From Litorimonas sp964610115 (GTDB taxonomy: Bacteria > Pseudomonadota > Alphaproteobacteria > Caulobacterales > Maricaulaceae), in the NCBI GenBank assembly GCA_964610115.1, contig CAZSUW010000001.1, forward strand, positions 35,639-99,638: DNA of 64,000 bases, given 5' to 3'. Positions 43,431 to 52,016 of the stretch are shown one piece after another. The translations under genes were made by a program, and so were the position numbers. The notes below the pieces were generated by a model. It did no database searches. It was given only the letters and a program-made list of their open reading frames with translations, and had not been told where the DNA came from. The stretch's first letter is position 1. Each line of letters opens with the position of its first letter.

Positions 43431-45371
43431 ATGGCGACAAGCCAGAACAGACACTTGCCAAGGGATACGGTCTTGCAAACAGGCTGGCGCTCGCCCGTGG
43501 GGCGTGTCCTCGCAGAGGCGCAATCAGCCATTATCGGCGTGGGCGTGTTCTCATTCTTCGTGAACCTGTTAATGCTGACGGGTCCGATTTACATGCTGCA
43601 AGTCTATGATCGTGTCTTGTTATCGGCCTCAATGGAAACATTGGTATTCATCTCTGTGGCGATGATGATCCTCTATCTGTTTATGGGGTTGTTCGATTTC
43701 TGGCGTTCGCGTGTGCTGGTCCGGGTGGCTGACGAATTTGAAGCGCTCATGAATTCTAAAACCTTCGCCTCTTGGCTACGCCAAAGCAATAAAAGTGGCG
43801 ATGCGGCTCGCTCTGCTCCGCTTAATGACGTGTCGACCTTGCGCCAATTTCTTTCCGGCAATGCGCCGGGCGCGTTTTTCGATTTGCCTTGGGTCCCCGT
43901 CTTTATCGCTTTGATCTGGATGCTGCACTGGACGCTCGGCCTGTTGGCGATTTTCGGCACGGTGGTGATTTGTATCACGGCCTTTATCTCGTCAAAGCGC
44001 ACCCAAACGCCACTCATGGAAAGCCTGCGTCTGCGCCGCGCAGAACAGCTTTTTGCCGCTACCGCGCAGCGCAATAGCGAAGCCATTGCGGCTATGGGCA
44101 TGGGCGAAAATATTCGGGCCCGCTGGGCTTTGTTCAATACACAAGGCGCGCGCGAAACGGTGAATGCGGCGGACCGAACAGGGGGCGGCACCGCCTTTAC
44201 CAAAGCGTTTCGGATGTTTTTGCAATCCGCCATTTTGGGCGCAGGTGGCGCACTGGCCATTCAACAGATCATCACACCCGGCGCCATGATTGCAGGTTCG
44301 ATTATCTTAGGCCGGGCTTTGGCGCCCGTGCAAATGTTATTGGGTCAGTGGCGCGCCGTGGGTGCAGCCAAAGACGCTTATGACCGTCTCAATCACTTTC
44401 ATGAAGAAGGTGAGGAGGCAGAGAAAGCGCTGACGCAATTACCTGAACCGACAGGACACCTTATTGTTGAGAAAGTCACAGCGGGTCCGCCGGGGGCAAG
44501 CCGGGCGATCTTGACAGGATTGAACTTCGCCGTGCAGCCGGGTCAAGGGCTGGGTGTGATCGGCCCCAGTGCTTCTGGGAAATCCACTCTGGCGCGTATG
44601 CTCGTTGGTGTCTGGATGCCGCAGCGGGGCTCGATCCGTCTGGACGGGGCGACCTTTGACCAATGGGACCGTGAACGCGTGGGGGCCTATATTGGCTACC
44701 TTCCCCAACGTGTCGAATTATTCGAAGGGACGATTGCGGAAAACATTGCGCGATTTGATCCAAACATGACCGATGACGCGGTTGTCGCGGCGGCGCAATG
44801 TGCAGGCGTGCATGATTTGATCCTGCATTTGCCTGACGGGTATGAAACAAAAGTCGGTATCGGCCATGCCGTCCTATCGGGCGGGCAGACGCAGCGCATT
44901 GGCCTGGCCCGCGCCTTGTATGGTGATCCCAAACTGATCGTTCTGGACGAACCGAATGCTAGTCTTGATCATGAAGGCGACCAAGCTTTGACGCAGGCGA
45001 TTGCCCAAGCGCGGGCTAAAGGCGCTGTCGTGATCGTCATGGCGCATCGTCCCTCAGCGATTGCGGCCGTCGATCTGATCTTATCCCTACGCGATGGTCG
45101 GCAAGATGATTTTGGTCCGAAGGAAGCCGTATTGGCGGCCCTGCGGGAAAAGACGCAAACCGGGGCAAAGACGGCGACAGCAAAGTCGGTCGCGAAACCG
45201 GGTCCAATTCCCGGCCCAAATCCCGGCCTAAATCCCGGACAGAAAAAAACCAAGGCTGCGGCGGCCTCTAACGTCCAACCGCTGCCAAAGCGCGGTGTGT
45301 CGGCGGCGCGCAGTGGGCAACAGGCGCTTTTCCTTGGCAAGCCAAATCCGAATAGCAGCGGGGAGGGTTAG
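43431..45371 (+). CDS. Type I secretion system ABC transporter (PrtD/AprD type)
   Basis: A 646-residue half-transporter that drives one-step export of C-terminal-signal proteins. The membrane domain starts SAIIGVGVFSFFVNLLMLTG and continues PIYMLQVYDRVLLSASMETL, the PrtD pattern, with no C39 peptidase domain. The ATPase has GPSASGKSTLARMLVGVW, signature LSGGQTQRIGLAR and Walker B LIVLDEPNASLD. About 80 residues after the ATPase are a low-complexity tail with PGPNPGLNPGQ repeats. The adaptor gene follows after 3 bp. No TolC-like gene or RTX substrate is in the window. Confidence 0.92.
   Translation: MATSQNRHLPRDTVLQTGWRSPVGRVLAEAQSAIIGVGVFSFFVNLLMLTGPIYMLQVYDRVLLSASMETLVFISVAMMILYLFMGLFDFWRSRVLVRVADEFEALMNSKTFASWLRQSNKSGDAARSAPLNDVSTLRQFLSGNAPGAFFDLPWVPVFIALIWMLHWTLGLLAIFGTVVICITAFISSKRTQTPLMESLRLRRAEQLFAATAQRNSEAIAAMGMGENIRARWALFNTQGARETVNAADRTGGGTAFTKAFRMFLQSAILGAGGALAIQQIITPGAMIAGSIILGRALAPVQMLLGQWRAVGAAKDAYDRLNHFHEEGEEAEKALTQLPEPTGHLIVEKVTAGPPGASRAILTGLNFAVQPGQGLGVIGPSASGKSTLARMLVGVWMPQRGSIRLDGATFDQWDRERVGAYIGYLPQRVELFEGTIAENIARFDPNMTDDAVVAAAQCAGVHDLILHLPDGYETKVGIGHAVLSGGQTQRIGLARALYGDPKLIVLDEPNASLDHEGDQALTQAIAQARAKGAVVIVMAHRPSAIAAVDLILSLRDGRQDDFGPKEAVLAALREKTQTGAKTATAKSVAKPGPIPGPNPGLNPGQKKTKAAAASNVQPLPKRGVSAARSGQQALFLGKPNPNSSGEG
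45206..45241 (+). repeat. 12-bp tandem repeat inside the ABC gene
   Basis: Three consecutive units, AATTCCCGGCCC, AAATCCCGGCCT and AAATCCCGGACA, encode (I/N)PG(P/L/Q) steps in the tail of the ABC protein. As 12 is a multiple of three, copy number can change without frameshift. Confidence 0.7.
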
Positions 45372-45374
45372 GCC

Positions 45375-46739
45375 ATGAACGCTCCCTTACCGACTGATCT
45401 CGCGACGCAGCTACAGGGCCTTGCGGCTGGGGCCGCTTCACCCGAAAAAAAGCCGGCCTATGACCGTTATCTGAAGATCGGTTATCTAGGCGTTGCAGGG
45501 CTCGTTTTAGGTCTGTTTGGGTGGGCGGCTTTCTCCCCGATAAAAGGCGCGGTTATCGCGCCCGGATTTGTCGCTGTGGACGGTAAGCCCGCCATCATTC
45601 AACATTTAGACGGCGGTATTGTCGGCGAGATTTTGGTGCGTGACGGCGCGAAGGTTGCCGCAGGGGATCCGCTTATCCGTCTCAACCCGACCGAGACCGA
45701 CGCGAACCGCGAAATTGTCGAAGTGCAGCTGAACGAAACGCGGGCGCGGGTGGAACGCTTAAAAGCCGAACGGGATGGCCAAGATGATATATCGTTTCCC
45801 ACTGATTTATTGACGGCTGCAGCGTCTCAGCCACGGGTTGAGCGCGCCGTATCAGGCCAGCAAAAACTCTTCGTTGCGCGGCGTGATGCTTTGCGCGGGA
45901 ACATCGCCCAGCTGAGCGAACGTGTCCGCCAGGCCAATGATCAAATTCAAGGCTCACGCGCGCTCATTCAGGCCAATCGTGATCAAATAGAAAAATTGGA
46001 ACAAGAGCGTGTCGCCAAACAGCGCCTGGTTGAACAGGGATATCTGGCAAGGCCAGCCGTATTTGTTCTGGAGCGCGAGCAGCTTCGCTTGCGCGGGGAT
46101 ATTGCGAGTCGGTTGAGCGAGATTGACAGGCTACAAGGCCTCATCAGTGAAACCCGAAAACAGATTGATCAGCTGGAGCGGGATCGTCAGGCTGAAGTCT
46201 TGACCGAATTGCGCCAAGCGGAATTGGAGGCCTCCGGATTTCGCGAACAACTCACGGCCGCTCTGGCTCAGGCAGAGCGTGTGACCATTACAGCACCCGT
46301 TTCGGGCACAGTCCATAACCTCGCTATCACCACAACAGGTGGGGTGATCCAACCGGGCTTGGAACTGATGCAAATTATTCCATCAGATGCCGATCTGGTT
46401 GTCTTCACACAGGTCAATCCGCAAGATGTGGATCAGGTCTTTCTCGGTCAAGACGTCCGCGTGCGCCTCTCTGCCTTTAATGCGCGCACCACGCCAGAGC
46501 TCTATGCGACGGTCTCTCGGATTGCGCCGGACCGTATCGTCGATCCGACAACGGGCTTTCCCTATTATGAGGTTCAAGTCGATATTCCGCCGGATCAGCT
46601 CGCGCGCCTTAACGATAGGCAAGAGCTCATCCCCGGCATGCCCGCCGAGAGTTTCATGCAAACTGAAAGCCGTACCGTGTTGAATTACCTACTCAAACCG
46701 GCCACTGACGCGATGCAAAGAGCGGGCCGCGAAGAATAG
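45375..46739 (+). CDS. HlyD/PrtE family periplasmic adaptor of a type I secretion system
   Basis: A 454-residue membrane-fusion protein. A short cytoplasmic start is followed by a membrane helix (IGYLGVAGLVLGLFGWAAFS, about 32-52). Then come the half-lipoyl segment KPAIIQHLDGGIVGEILVRD, a long coiled coil (about 100-290), the second lipoyl half (ITAPVSGTVHNLAITTTGGV) and a beta-barrel part with TTGFPYYEVQVDIPPDQLAR. It joins the ABC protein to an outer-membrane channel. Three bp after the ABC gene, so one operon. Two parS sites lie just downstream. Confidence 0.93.
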   Translation: MNAPLPTDLATQLQGLAAGAASPEKKPAYDRYLKIGYLGVAGLVLGLFGWAAFSPIKGAVIAPGFVAVDGKPAIIQHLDGGIVGEILVRDGAKVAAGDPLIRLNPTETDANREIVEVQLNETRARVERLKAERDGQDDISFPTDLLTAAASQPRVERAVSGQQKLFVARRDALRGNIAQLSERVRQANDQIQGSRALIQANRDQIEKLEQERVAKQRLVEQGYLARPAVFVLEREQLRLRGDIASRLSEIDRLQGLISETRKQIDQLERDRQAEVLTELRQAELEASGFREQLTAALAQAERVTITAPVSGTVHNLAITTTGGVIQPGLELMQIIPSDADLVVFTQVNPQDVDQVFLGQDVRVRLSAFNARTTPELYATVSRIAPDRIVDPTTGFPYYEVQVDIPPDQLARLNDRQELIPGMPAESFMQTESRTVLNYLLKPATDAMQRAGREE

Positions 46740-46748
46740 GCTACCCCC

Positions 46749-46764
46749 TGTTTCACGTGAAACA
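46749..46764. promoter_or_regulatory. parS centromere site 1
   Basis: TGTTTCACGTGAAACA, a perfect 16-bp palindrome identical to the bacterial parS consensus bound by ParB. It is placed between the adaptor gene and gluQ. ParB loading here nucleates the partition complex; chromosomal parS sites normally cluster near the replication origin. Confidence 0.93.
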
Positions 46765-46797
46765 CTCTAAAATATCGGTGTTTTGGCCTCGCTAAAA

Positions 46798-46813
46798 TGT
46801 TTCACGTGAAACA
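46798..46813. promoter_or_regulatory. parS centromere site 2 (in a 26-bp palindrome)
   Basis: A second TGTTTCACGTGAAACA, starting exactly 49 bp after the first. The symmetry extends five bases to each side (TAAAA and TTTTA, 46793-46818), and the last three bases are the gluQ stop codon on the minus strand. No parA or parB gene is in the window. Confidence 0.93.
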
Positions 46814-46815
46814 TT

Positions 46816-47541
46816 TTAGTTTGTCGCGCGGGCTTTGGCGAGGGCGAGGATGTCCGTTGCGCTAAGACCGCTTTCGCGCAAGCTCGCAATCGTCTGACTG
46901 CCGCGGCGTTTGCTCATCTTTTTGCCGTCCGATTCCATGATCAGGCTGTGGTGATGATAGTGTGGGATCGGCCAGCCCATGAGCGTTTGGATCAGTACAT
47001 GGATCGGGGTTTCGCCCGCCAAGTCTTTCCCGCGCACAATATCTGTGATGCCTTGCAGCGCATCGTCATGGGTCACAGCAATGTGGTAGCTCGTGCCAAT
47101 GTCTCGCCGCGCGAGTGTCGGGTCTGGCAAAGCGTTCGGGTCGAATGTGCGAGTCTGCCCATTCTCTTGATAGGTTAGAGAGGCGAGGCCCTCGGTCGCG
47201 TTGGCGATGTTCAGCTTGATCGTGGGCGGGCGGGTGCGATCTTCGCTTCCGGTCCGTGATGAATAATCCTCATAGGTCAGACCGCGTTCTGTAAGGTCCG
47301 CAACGACGTTATGATAATCTGACAGATGGTCACTCTGCACGCGGACAGGCTCAAGCCAATCAAAACCAAGCCAACGCAAATCTTCAAAAATAGCGTCCGT
47401 AAACTCTGGCTTTGATCGCGAGTGATCAATATCTTCAATCCGCAGCAGGCACGGCCCAAAGCCAAAGGCCTGCGCCGCCGCAAAAGCGTGACCGAGATGC
47501 AAAAGGCCCGTGGGCGACGGGGCAAAGCGGGTAAGGGTCAT
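46816..47541 (-). CDS. gluQ: Glutamyl-queuosine tRNA(Asp) synthetase
   Basis: A 241-residue short GluRS-like enzyme that attaches glutamate to the queuosine base of tRNA(Asp). It begins MTLTRFAPSPTGLLHLGHAF with a HIGH-type HLGH (15-18). RIEDIDHSRSKPEF and the KMSKRRG loop follow. It lacks the anticodon-binding domain of true GluRS, as the family does. The zinc-binding Cys cluster usual near residue 100 is missing: the region reads GLTYEDYSSRTGSEDRT. queG, another queuosine gene, is at 57430. Its stop lies in a parS palindrome. Confidence 0.9.
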   Translation of the reverse strand: MTLTRFAPSPTGLLHLGHAFAAAQAFGFGPCLLRIEDIDHSRSKPEFTDAIFEDLRWLGFDWLEPVRVQSDHLSDYHNVVADLTERGLTYEDYSSRTGSEDRTRPPTIKLNIANATEGLASLTYQENGQTRTFDPNALPDPTLARRDIGTSYHIAVTHDDALQGITDIVRGKDLAGETPIHVLIQTLMGWPIPHYHHHSLIMESDGKKMSKRRGSQTIASLRESGLSATDILALAKARATN

Positions 47542-47553
47542 CCCGGCGATCTT

Positions 47554-49053
47554 TTACCGGCGCGTAATGCTCCCCAAAATGCCCCGCACGGCGCTGCGCA
47601 TGGCGCGGCGGGCCATTAGGCGGCCTTCGCGTTTAATCTCTCGCACAATGGCACTGTCTTTTTTGCGGGTCGTGCGCTTTCGGGTCGTTGTCTTTTTCTT
47701 TGCGGCAGCGGCCTTGCTACGCTCTTCCCGTTTGGCCTCGGCTTCTTCTACCTTTTCGCGTTTTTCCGCCATGGCTTCGAGTTTTTCGTAAGCGCTTTCG
47801 CGGTCAATATCCTCGTCATATTTGGTGCCGACAGGGCTTTCGGCTTGGACGGCTTTGCGTTCTTTCTGTGTGGCAGGGCCAAGGCGGGACGATGGCGGAC
47901 GGACTAGTGTCCGTCCAACAATGCCGGGTGCGCCGCGATCATCCAGCAAGCTGACCAGGGCTTCCCCAACGCCCAGATCAGTGATGACCTCTTCCGTATC
48001 AAAGGCGGGATTAACGCGGAAAGATGTGGCGGCGGCGCGCACAGCCTTTTGCTCTTTGGGTGTGTAGGCGCGCAAAGCGTGTTGAATACGATTGCCAAGC
48101 TGCCCCAAGACGCTGTCCGGAATATCCATCGGATTTTGTGTGACGAAGTAAACGCCAACACCTTTGGACCGGATGAGGCGGGCGACTTGCTCGATTTTAT
48201 CGATCAGGGGCTTGGGCGCATCTTCGAATAAGAGATGGGCTTCGTCGAAGAAGAAAACCATTTTCGGCTTATCCGGATTGCCGACTTCGGGCAGTTCTTC
48301 GAACAGCTCAGACAGTAACCAGAGCAGAAATGTCGAGTAAAGCGCGGGACTATTGATGAGTTCGTCAGCGGCGAGGATGTTGATGACGCCGCTACCATTT
48401 TCGACTTTCATAATGTCTTCGAGTTCCAGCGCAGGTTCGCCGAAAAACTCATCCGCCCCGGCGCGTTCTAACTTAAGCAGGTTGCGGCGGATGGCGGCGA
48501 CGGACTGGCTGGTCACATTGCCATATTCGCGGCTGACCTCTTCGCGGTCATCGGCGAGCTGATTAAGCAGGGCGTTAAGGTCCTTGAGATCGAGCAAGAG
48601 CAGGCCATTGTCATCGGCATATTCAAAGGCAATCGTCATGATGCCTTCCTGCGTATCCGTCAGGCCCATAAGCCGTGATAGCAGTGTCGGTCCCATTTCC
48701 GAAATCGTCGTGCGCACGGGATGGCCTTGACGGCCATAGAGATCCCAAAAGACCGTTGGGAAGGCGCGATACTGATACTCTTCTAGGCCGATCTTATTGG
48801 CGCGGCTGATCAACTTGTCATGGAGCTTATGGTCTTTTGTCCCGCTCTGGCTGATCCCGGATAGATCGCCTTTCACGTCGGCAGCAAAAACCGGCACGCC
48901 ATGGGCTGAAAAGCCTTCGGTGAGGATTTGTAGCGTGACGGTTTTACCCGTGCCCGTCGCGCCCGCAACAAGACCGTGGCGATTGGCCTTATTCAGCAGT
49001 AATTCCTGCCGTGTGCCGTCTGAATCCGTGCCAATAAATATAGTCGCCGACAT
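47554..49053 (-). CDS. HerA/YjgR-like (DUF853) ATPase
   Basis: A 499-residue P-loop ATPase of the HerA/FtsK-like group annotated as helicase HerA-like or DUF853. Near the N-terminus are RHGLVAGATGTGKTVTLQIL (Walker A) and VFAADVKGDLSGISQ. The Walker B is KMVFFFDEAHLLFEDAPKPL, followed by GVGVYFVTQNPMDIPDSVLG. The C-terminal 100 residues are highly basic (AKKKTTTRKRTTRKK), probably nucleic-acid binding. Substrate unknown; in archaea HerA pumps DNA with NurA, but no nuclease partner is here. It precedes gluQ by 12 bp, possibly co-transcribed. Confidence 0.88.
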   Translation of the reverse strand: MSATIFIGTDSDGTRQELLLNKANRHGLVAGATGTGKTVTLQILTEGFSAHGVPVFAADVKGDLSGISQSGTKDHKLHDKLISRANKIGLEEYQYRAFPTVFWDLYGRQGHPVRTTISEMGPTLLSRLMGLTDTQEGIMTIAFEYADDNGLLLLDLKDLNALLNQLADDREEVSREYGNVTSQSVAAIRRNLLKLERAGADEFFGEPALELEDIMKVENGSGVINILAADELINSPALYSTFLLWLLSELFEELPEVGNPDKPKMVFFFDEAHLLFEDAPKPLIDKIEQVARLIRSKGVGVYFVTQNPMDIPDSVLGQLGNRIQHALRAYTPKEQKAVRAAATSFRVNPAFDTEEVITDLGVGEALVSLLDDRGAPGIVGRTLVRPPSSRLGPATQKERKAVQAESPVGTKYDEDIDRESAYEKLEAMAEKREKVEEAEAKREERSKAAAAKKKTTTRKRTTRKKDSAIVREIKREGRLMARRAMRSAVRGILGSITRR

Positions 49054-49198
49054 AGTGTCCCTCAGAAGTTCTTTTCGGTCGGATATTGTCCGCGACCGAT
49101 GATAGCAAGGCCTTCAAATCAACACAGGATGAACCTAGGCAGAATAAAGCCTATCGCCTTCCGTCCCTGACTGGCTTAAGCAAGGTGAAAAGGCGGGA

Positions 49199-50341
49199 AT
49201 GAGTTGGAAAGCCATGGATGAAAGAGAGACCAAAACAGGCGTGATAACGCAGGGCCTGACAGGGGATACAACGGTGCGGTCGGCGCTATTGGTTATTGCC
49301 GCGATTGCCGTGTTCTGGACGCTCTATGTCACCCGTCACCTAGTGGCGCCGTTTGCGCTGGCCGTGTTTTTCTGGCTGACGATCGACGCCTTTGCGCGCT
49401 GGATCGATGGTCTGTCCAAGCGTATTCCCTATTGGTTCGCGCTTACCATTGCCGTGCTGGTGACAATTGCCGCCCTGACGGGTTTGATCGTCGTGGTCGC
49501 AGATACGGTCAATGACATTGTGGACGAGTCGCCGCGCTATGGCGCACGTATTGGTGAGCTTTTTGCCTGGATTGGCAGTGTGACGGGCCAAGACGTGTCT
49601 TTTGCCGCCCTCAATGAACGCTTTTCGCTGACCGCGCGGTTAAACGGCGTGATTGGCGGCTTTGCCAGCACGATCCAAGGTGTTTTGAGCGATTTCATGC
49701 TGATCGCGATCTATGTCGTTTTCTTGTTTGTCGCTCAGGCCAGCTTCCCCGCAAAGATGGATAACCTGTTTCCGGATGAAATGCGTCGGGCGCGGGCGCG
49801 TCATGTGGGCACCTCCATTCGGGCTTCAATCGAAAAATATATTTCCGTGCAGACGCTTATCAGCCTGATCCAGACGGTGATTAGCTATGTGGCCATGGTG
49901 GCGCTCGGCCTCGACAATGCGCTGTTCTGGGCGCTGGTGATCTTTATCTTGAATTACATTCCCATTGTCGGGGGGTTCGCAGCTGTCGCACTGCCCGTTC
50001 TGTTTGCGCTGGTTCAGTTCGATGGCTTTGGAAAGGTCGCCATTCTTGGCGGTCTGTTATTTGGTGCACAATTTGTCGTGGCGAATACAATCCAGCCCAA
50101 AATGATGGGCGATAGCATGAATATGAGCGCGCTTGTTGTAGTGCTGAGCCTCACAATATGGGGTGCGCTCTGGGGCGGGGTTGGCGCGTTTTTATCAGCG
50201 CCGCTGACCGTGATTATGATGATCATTTTGGGTCAATTCCCGACAACGCGGTGGATCGCAGTCTTGTTATCTGCGGACGGGGATCCGGATCTGGACGGTG
50301 ACGGCAAGCGCGACGACCCGGCGCCTATGCCTAGCTTGTAG
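49199..50341 (+). CDS. AI-2E family transporter (PerM/TqsA-like)
   Basis: A 380-residue inner-membrane protein with about eight hydrophobic segments. Family landmarks are FALAVFFWLTIDAFARWIDG near the N-terminus, VQTLISLIQTVISYVAMVAL, the LNYIPIVGGFAAVALPVLFA loop, and ANTIQPKMMGDSMNMSALVV. Some members export autoinducer-2 or exchange ions; the substrate here cannot be told. The C-terminus is acidic (DGDPDLDGDGKRDDPAP). AAAGGCGGGA precedes the ATG. Divergent from the HerA-like gene. Confidence 0.88.
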   Translation: MSWKAMDERETKTGVITQGLTGDTTVRSALLVIAAIAVFWTLYVTRHLVAPFALAVFFWLTIDAFARWIDGLSKRIPYWFALTIAVLVTIAALTGLIVVVADTVNDIVDESPRYGARIGELFAWIGSVTGQDVSFAALNERFSLTARLNGVIGGFASTIQGVLSDFMLIAIYVVFLFVAQASFPAKMDNLFPDEMRRARARHVGTSIRASIEKYISVQTLISLIQTVISYVAMVALGLDNALFWALVIFILNYIPIVGGFAAVALPVLFALVQFDGFGKVAILGGLLFGAQFVVANTIQPKMMGDSMNMSALVVVLSLTIWGALWGGVGAFLSAPLTVIMMIILGQFPTTRWIAVLLSADGDPDLDGDGKRDDPAPMPSL

Positions 50342-50420
50342 GCGGTGAGAGGCGGCCGCTCACGCAACGGTGATGGTAGAGTGTCTGGCGATCCTTTGTT
50401 AAAGCAGGCAGAAAGCGCCT

Positions 50421-51116
50421 ATGACAAACATGCGCTTTTTCCTTGCACGCTGTGCCTTTGCGTCCGTGCCATTGCTTTCGCTCACACTCAGCGCGGTCTC
50501 GGCACAGGCAGGGGATCTACGTCATCCCGAGCGCGTTGTTGAGCTTTTCACCAGCCAAGGCTGCTCGTCTTGCCCGCCGGCGAACGATTTCGTCGCTGAA
50601 CTTGCCGGTGATGACGATACGCTCGCTCTCTCCTTCGGGGTGACCTATTGGGATTATCTAGGGTGGAAAGACACAACGGGTCATCCGACATTTACGGCTC
50701 GCCAACGACATTACCGGGACGCGCTGGATACCAAGCTCTACACGCCCCAAATCGTCGTCAATGGTGCCGAACATGCACCGCGATGGAAGGAAAAACAGCT
50801 CAAAAACCACTCGCTCAGTGCGGTTGTGGAAATAGAAAAACTTGAGTCCTCGTTAAAATTGGGCGGTGAAATCCCCATGGGCGCTCCGATTGCACTCGTT
50901 GAATATCAGCCGGGTCTTCAATCTGTTGATATCGGCAGAGGCGAAAATCGCGGGCGGACGCTTTCTCTCGCCAATGTGGTCGCTAACATAGACTATGTCA
51001 CATGGGCGGGTCAGCCTGTGCAGATTGATACCCCGGATCAGGCTTTGGCTGTTTTGGTCCATAACCCGGCGGATGGATCAATCCTCGCGGCCGTTGATTA
51101 TCGTCCGGAGCAATAG
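50421..51116 (+). CDS. Exported DUF1223 (thioredoxin-fold) protein
   Basis: A 231-residue protein with a signal peptide (CAFASVPLLSLTLSAVSAQA). RVVELFTSQGCSSCPPANDF carries a CSSC pair at 48-51 at the thioredoxin active-site position. YWDYLGWKDTTGHPTFTARQ and LYTPQIVVNGAEHAPRW follow, the DUF1223 pattern. Function unknown; a periplasmic thiol role is possible but not shown. Downstream of the AI-2E-family gene by 79 bp. Confidence 0.85.
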   Translation: MTNMRFFLARCAFASVPLLSLTLSAVSAQAGDLRHPERVVELFTSQGCSSCPPANDFVAELAGDDDTLALSFGVTYWDYLGWKDTTGHPTFTARQRHYRDALDTKLYTPQIVVNGAEHAPRWKEKQLKNHSLSAVVEIEKLESSLKLGGEIPMGAPIALVEYQPGLQSVDIGRGENRGRTLSLANVVANIDYVTWAGQPVQIDTPDQALAVLVHNPADGSILAAVDYRPEQ

Positions 51117-51140
51117 CCAATCAATAAAGGGTTTGCCCAT

Positions 51141-51182
51141 AACGAAAACGGGCCGACCGTGGGGCTGGTCACGATCGGCCCG
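51141..51182 (-). terminator. Terminator-like hairpin of a lost minus-strand gene
   Basis: CGGGCCGA (51149-51156) pairs with TCGGCCCG (51175-51182). On the minus strand a TTTTCGTT run follows. It lies just past the stop codon of the beta-barrel remnant at 51198 and also between convergent DUF1223 and that remnant. Confidence 0.6.
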
Positions 51183-51197
51183 ACGCTCATCTTTCGA

Positions 51198-51287
51198 TTA
51201 GAAACCGAAGTTTGAGCCGAGGGACAGGGTACCAAAGAAATTTTGTGGTACGCCGCTTGGGATGTCAGCGTCGGAAGTGCGGGTCTT
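51198..51287 (-). pseudogene. C-terminal remnant of an outer-membrane beta-barrel gene
   Basis: On the minus strand a frame reads DADIPSGVPQNFFGTL and then SLGSNFGF and stop. An amphipathic last strand ending in Phe is the barrel-assembly signal of outer-membrane proteins. The frame is closed upstream by TGA at 51288-51290 and has no start. The rest of the 435-bp gap (to 51551) holds no further homologous stretch that I can see. This looks like the tail of a deleted porin-like gene that kept its stop and terminator. It could also be a chance frame. Confidence 0.5.
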
Positions 51288-51551
51288 TCACGTCGACCCG
51301 GGGGCTGGGGGGCTGAAAACCGAACCGATGCGTTAGATCCGCGCTCCCGACACATCCGATATGCGGGCTGACCATGCCGAGATCGGGGCGCAATTATGGC
51401 CAAAATGGGGCGCCACATGACGAAGTGGGGAGGTTTCGGACAGTTGGCGTCCATAGTCGTTAAAACGCATTAACCATAATCACGCCGTGCAGAGGCGAGC
51501 TTATTTTCGCGTCTGCTTTGACTGCGGGCTCGGCTCTGCTAGCATATCTCT

Positions 51552-51908
51552 ATGAGCAATATTGTGCGCTTAAGTCCCAAGGGGCCGACAAAACGAAGTA
51601 GCCCCGCACAGATCAGTTTTGATCGTCGTGAGCTTTCGACCATTTTGAACATTTACGGTCAGATGGTCAGCCGGGGCGATTGGAAGGACTATGCGATTGA
51701 TTTTTTATCTGATCGTTGTGTCTTTTCTGTCTTCCGCAAAGCCTCAGAACATCCGCTTTACCGCATAGAGAAAGTTCCGGCCTTGCGGGATAAACAAGGG
51801 CAATTTCAAATCATCGCGCCCGGCGGTCTGATTTTGAAACGCGGCCATGACTTAAAGGCCGTCTTGCGGGTATTTGACAAGGCCCGTTTCCGCGACATCG
51901 GATCGTAA
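51552..51908 (+). CDS. DUF2794 domain protein
   Basis: A 118-residue protein: MSNIVRLSPKGPTKRSSPAQ, then ISFDRRELSTILNIYGQMVS, GDWKDYAIDFLSDRCVFSVF, and QIIAPGGLILKRGHDL. These match DUF2794, a small family restricted to alphaproteobacteria with no known function. No signal peptide or membrane segment. Monocistronic in a locally AT-balanced region; a TTAA-N6-TTAA lies upstream but has the wrong spacing for CtrA. Confidence 0.85.
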   Translation: MSNIVRLSPKGPTKRSSPAQISFDRRELSTILNIYGQMVSRGDWKDYAIDFLSDRCVFSVFRKASEHPLYRIEKVPALRDKQGQFQIIAPGGLILKRGHDLKAVLRVFDKARFRDIGS

Positions 51909-52016
51909 ACGGGACGCCATGTCAATAAATCCGTAACCCTAGTTTCTAAACCGATAGATACACTCTCGCGCTATGGCTGCCGTTTAAAGGGATCAAGACC
52001 TGGGAAGAGAGGGGTC

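Noticed and set aside
43166..43531. Minus-strand frame of 121 codons in the lptD/ABC intergenic region
   Set aside because: It overlaps the first 100 bp of the type I ABC gene antisense, shows no family motif and has no ribosome-binding site.
46740..46818. Replication origin next to the parS sites
   Set aside because: No cluster of DnaA boxes or AT-rich unwinding region is visible here; parS alone does not mark oriC.
51464..51477. TTAA-AACGCA-TTAA upstream of DUF2794
   Set aside because: The spacer is 6 and not 7 bp, so it does not fit the CtrA site.
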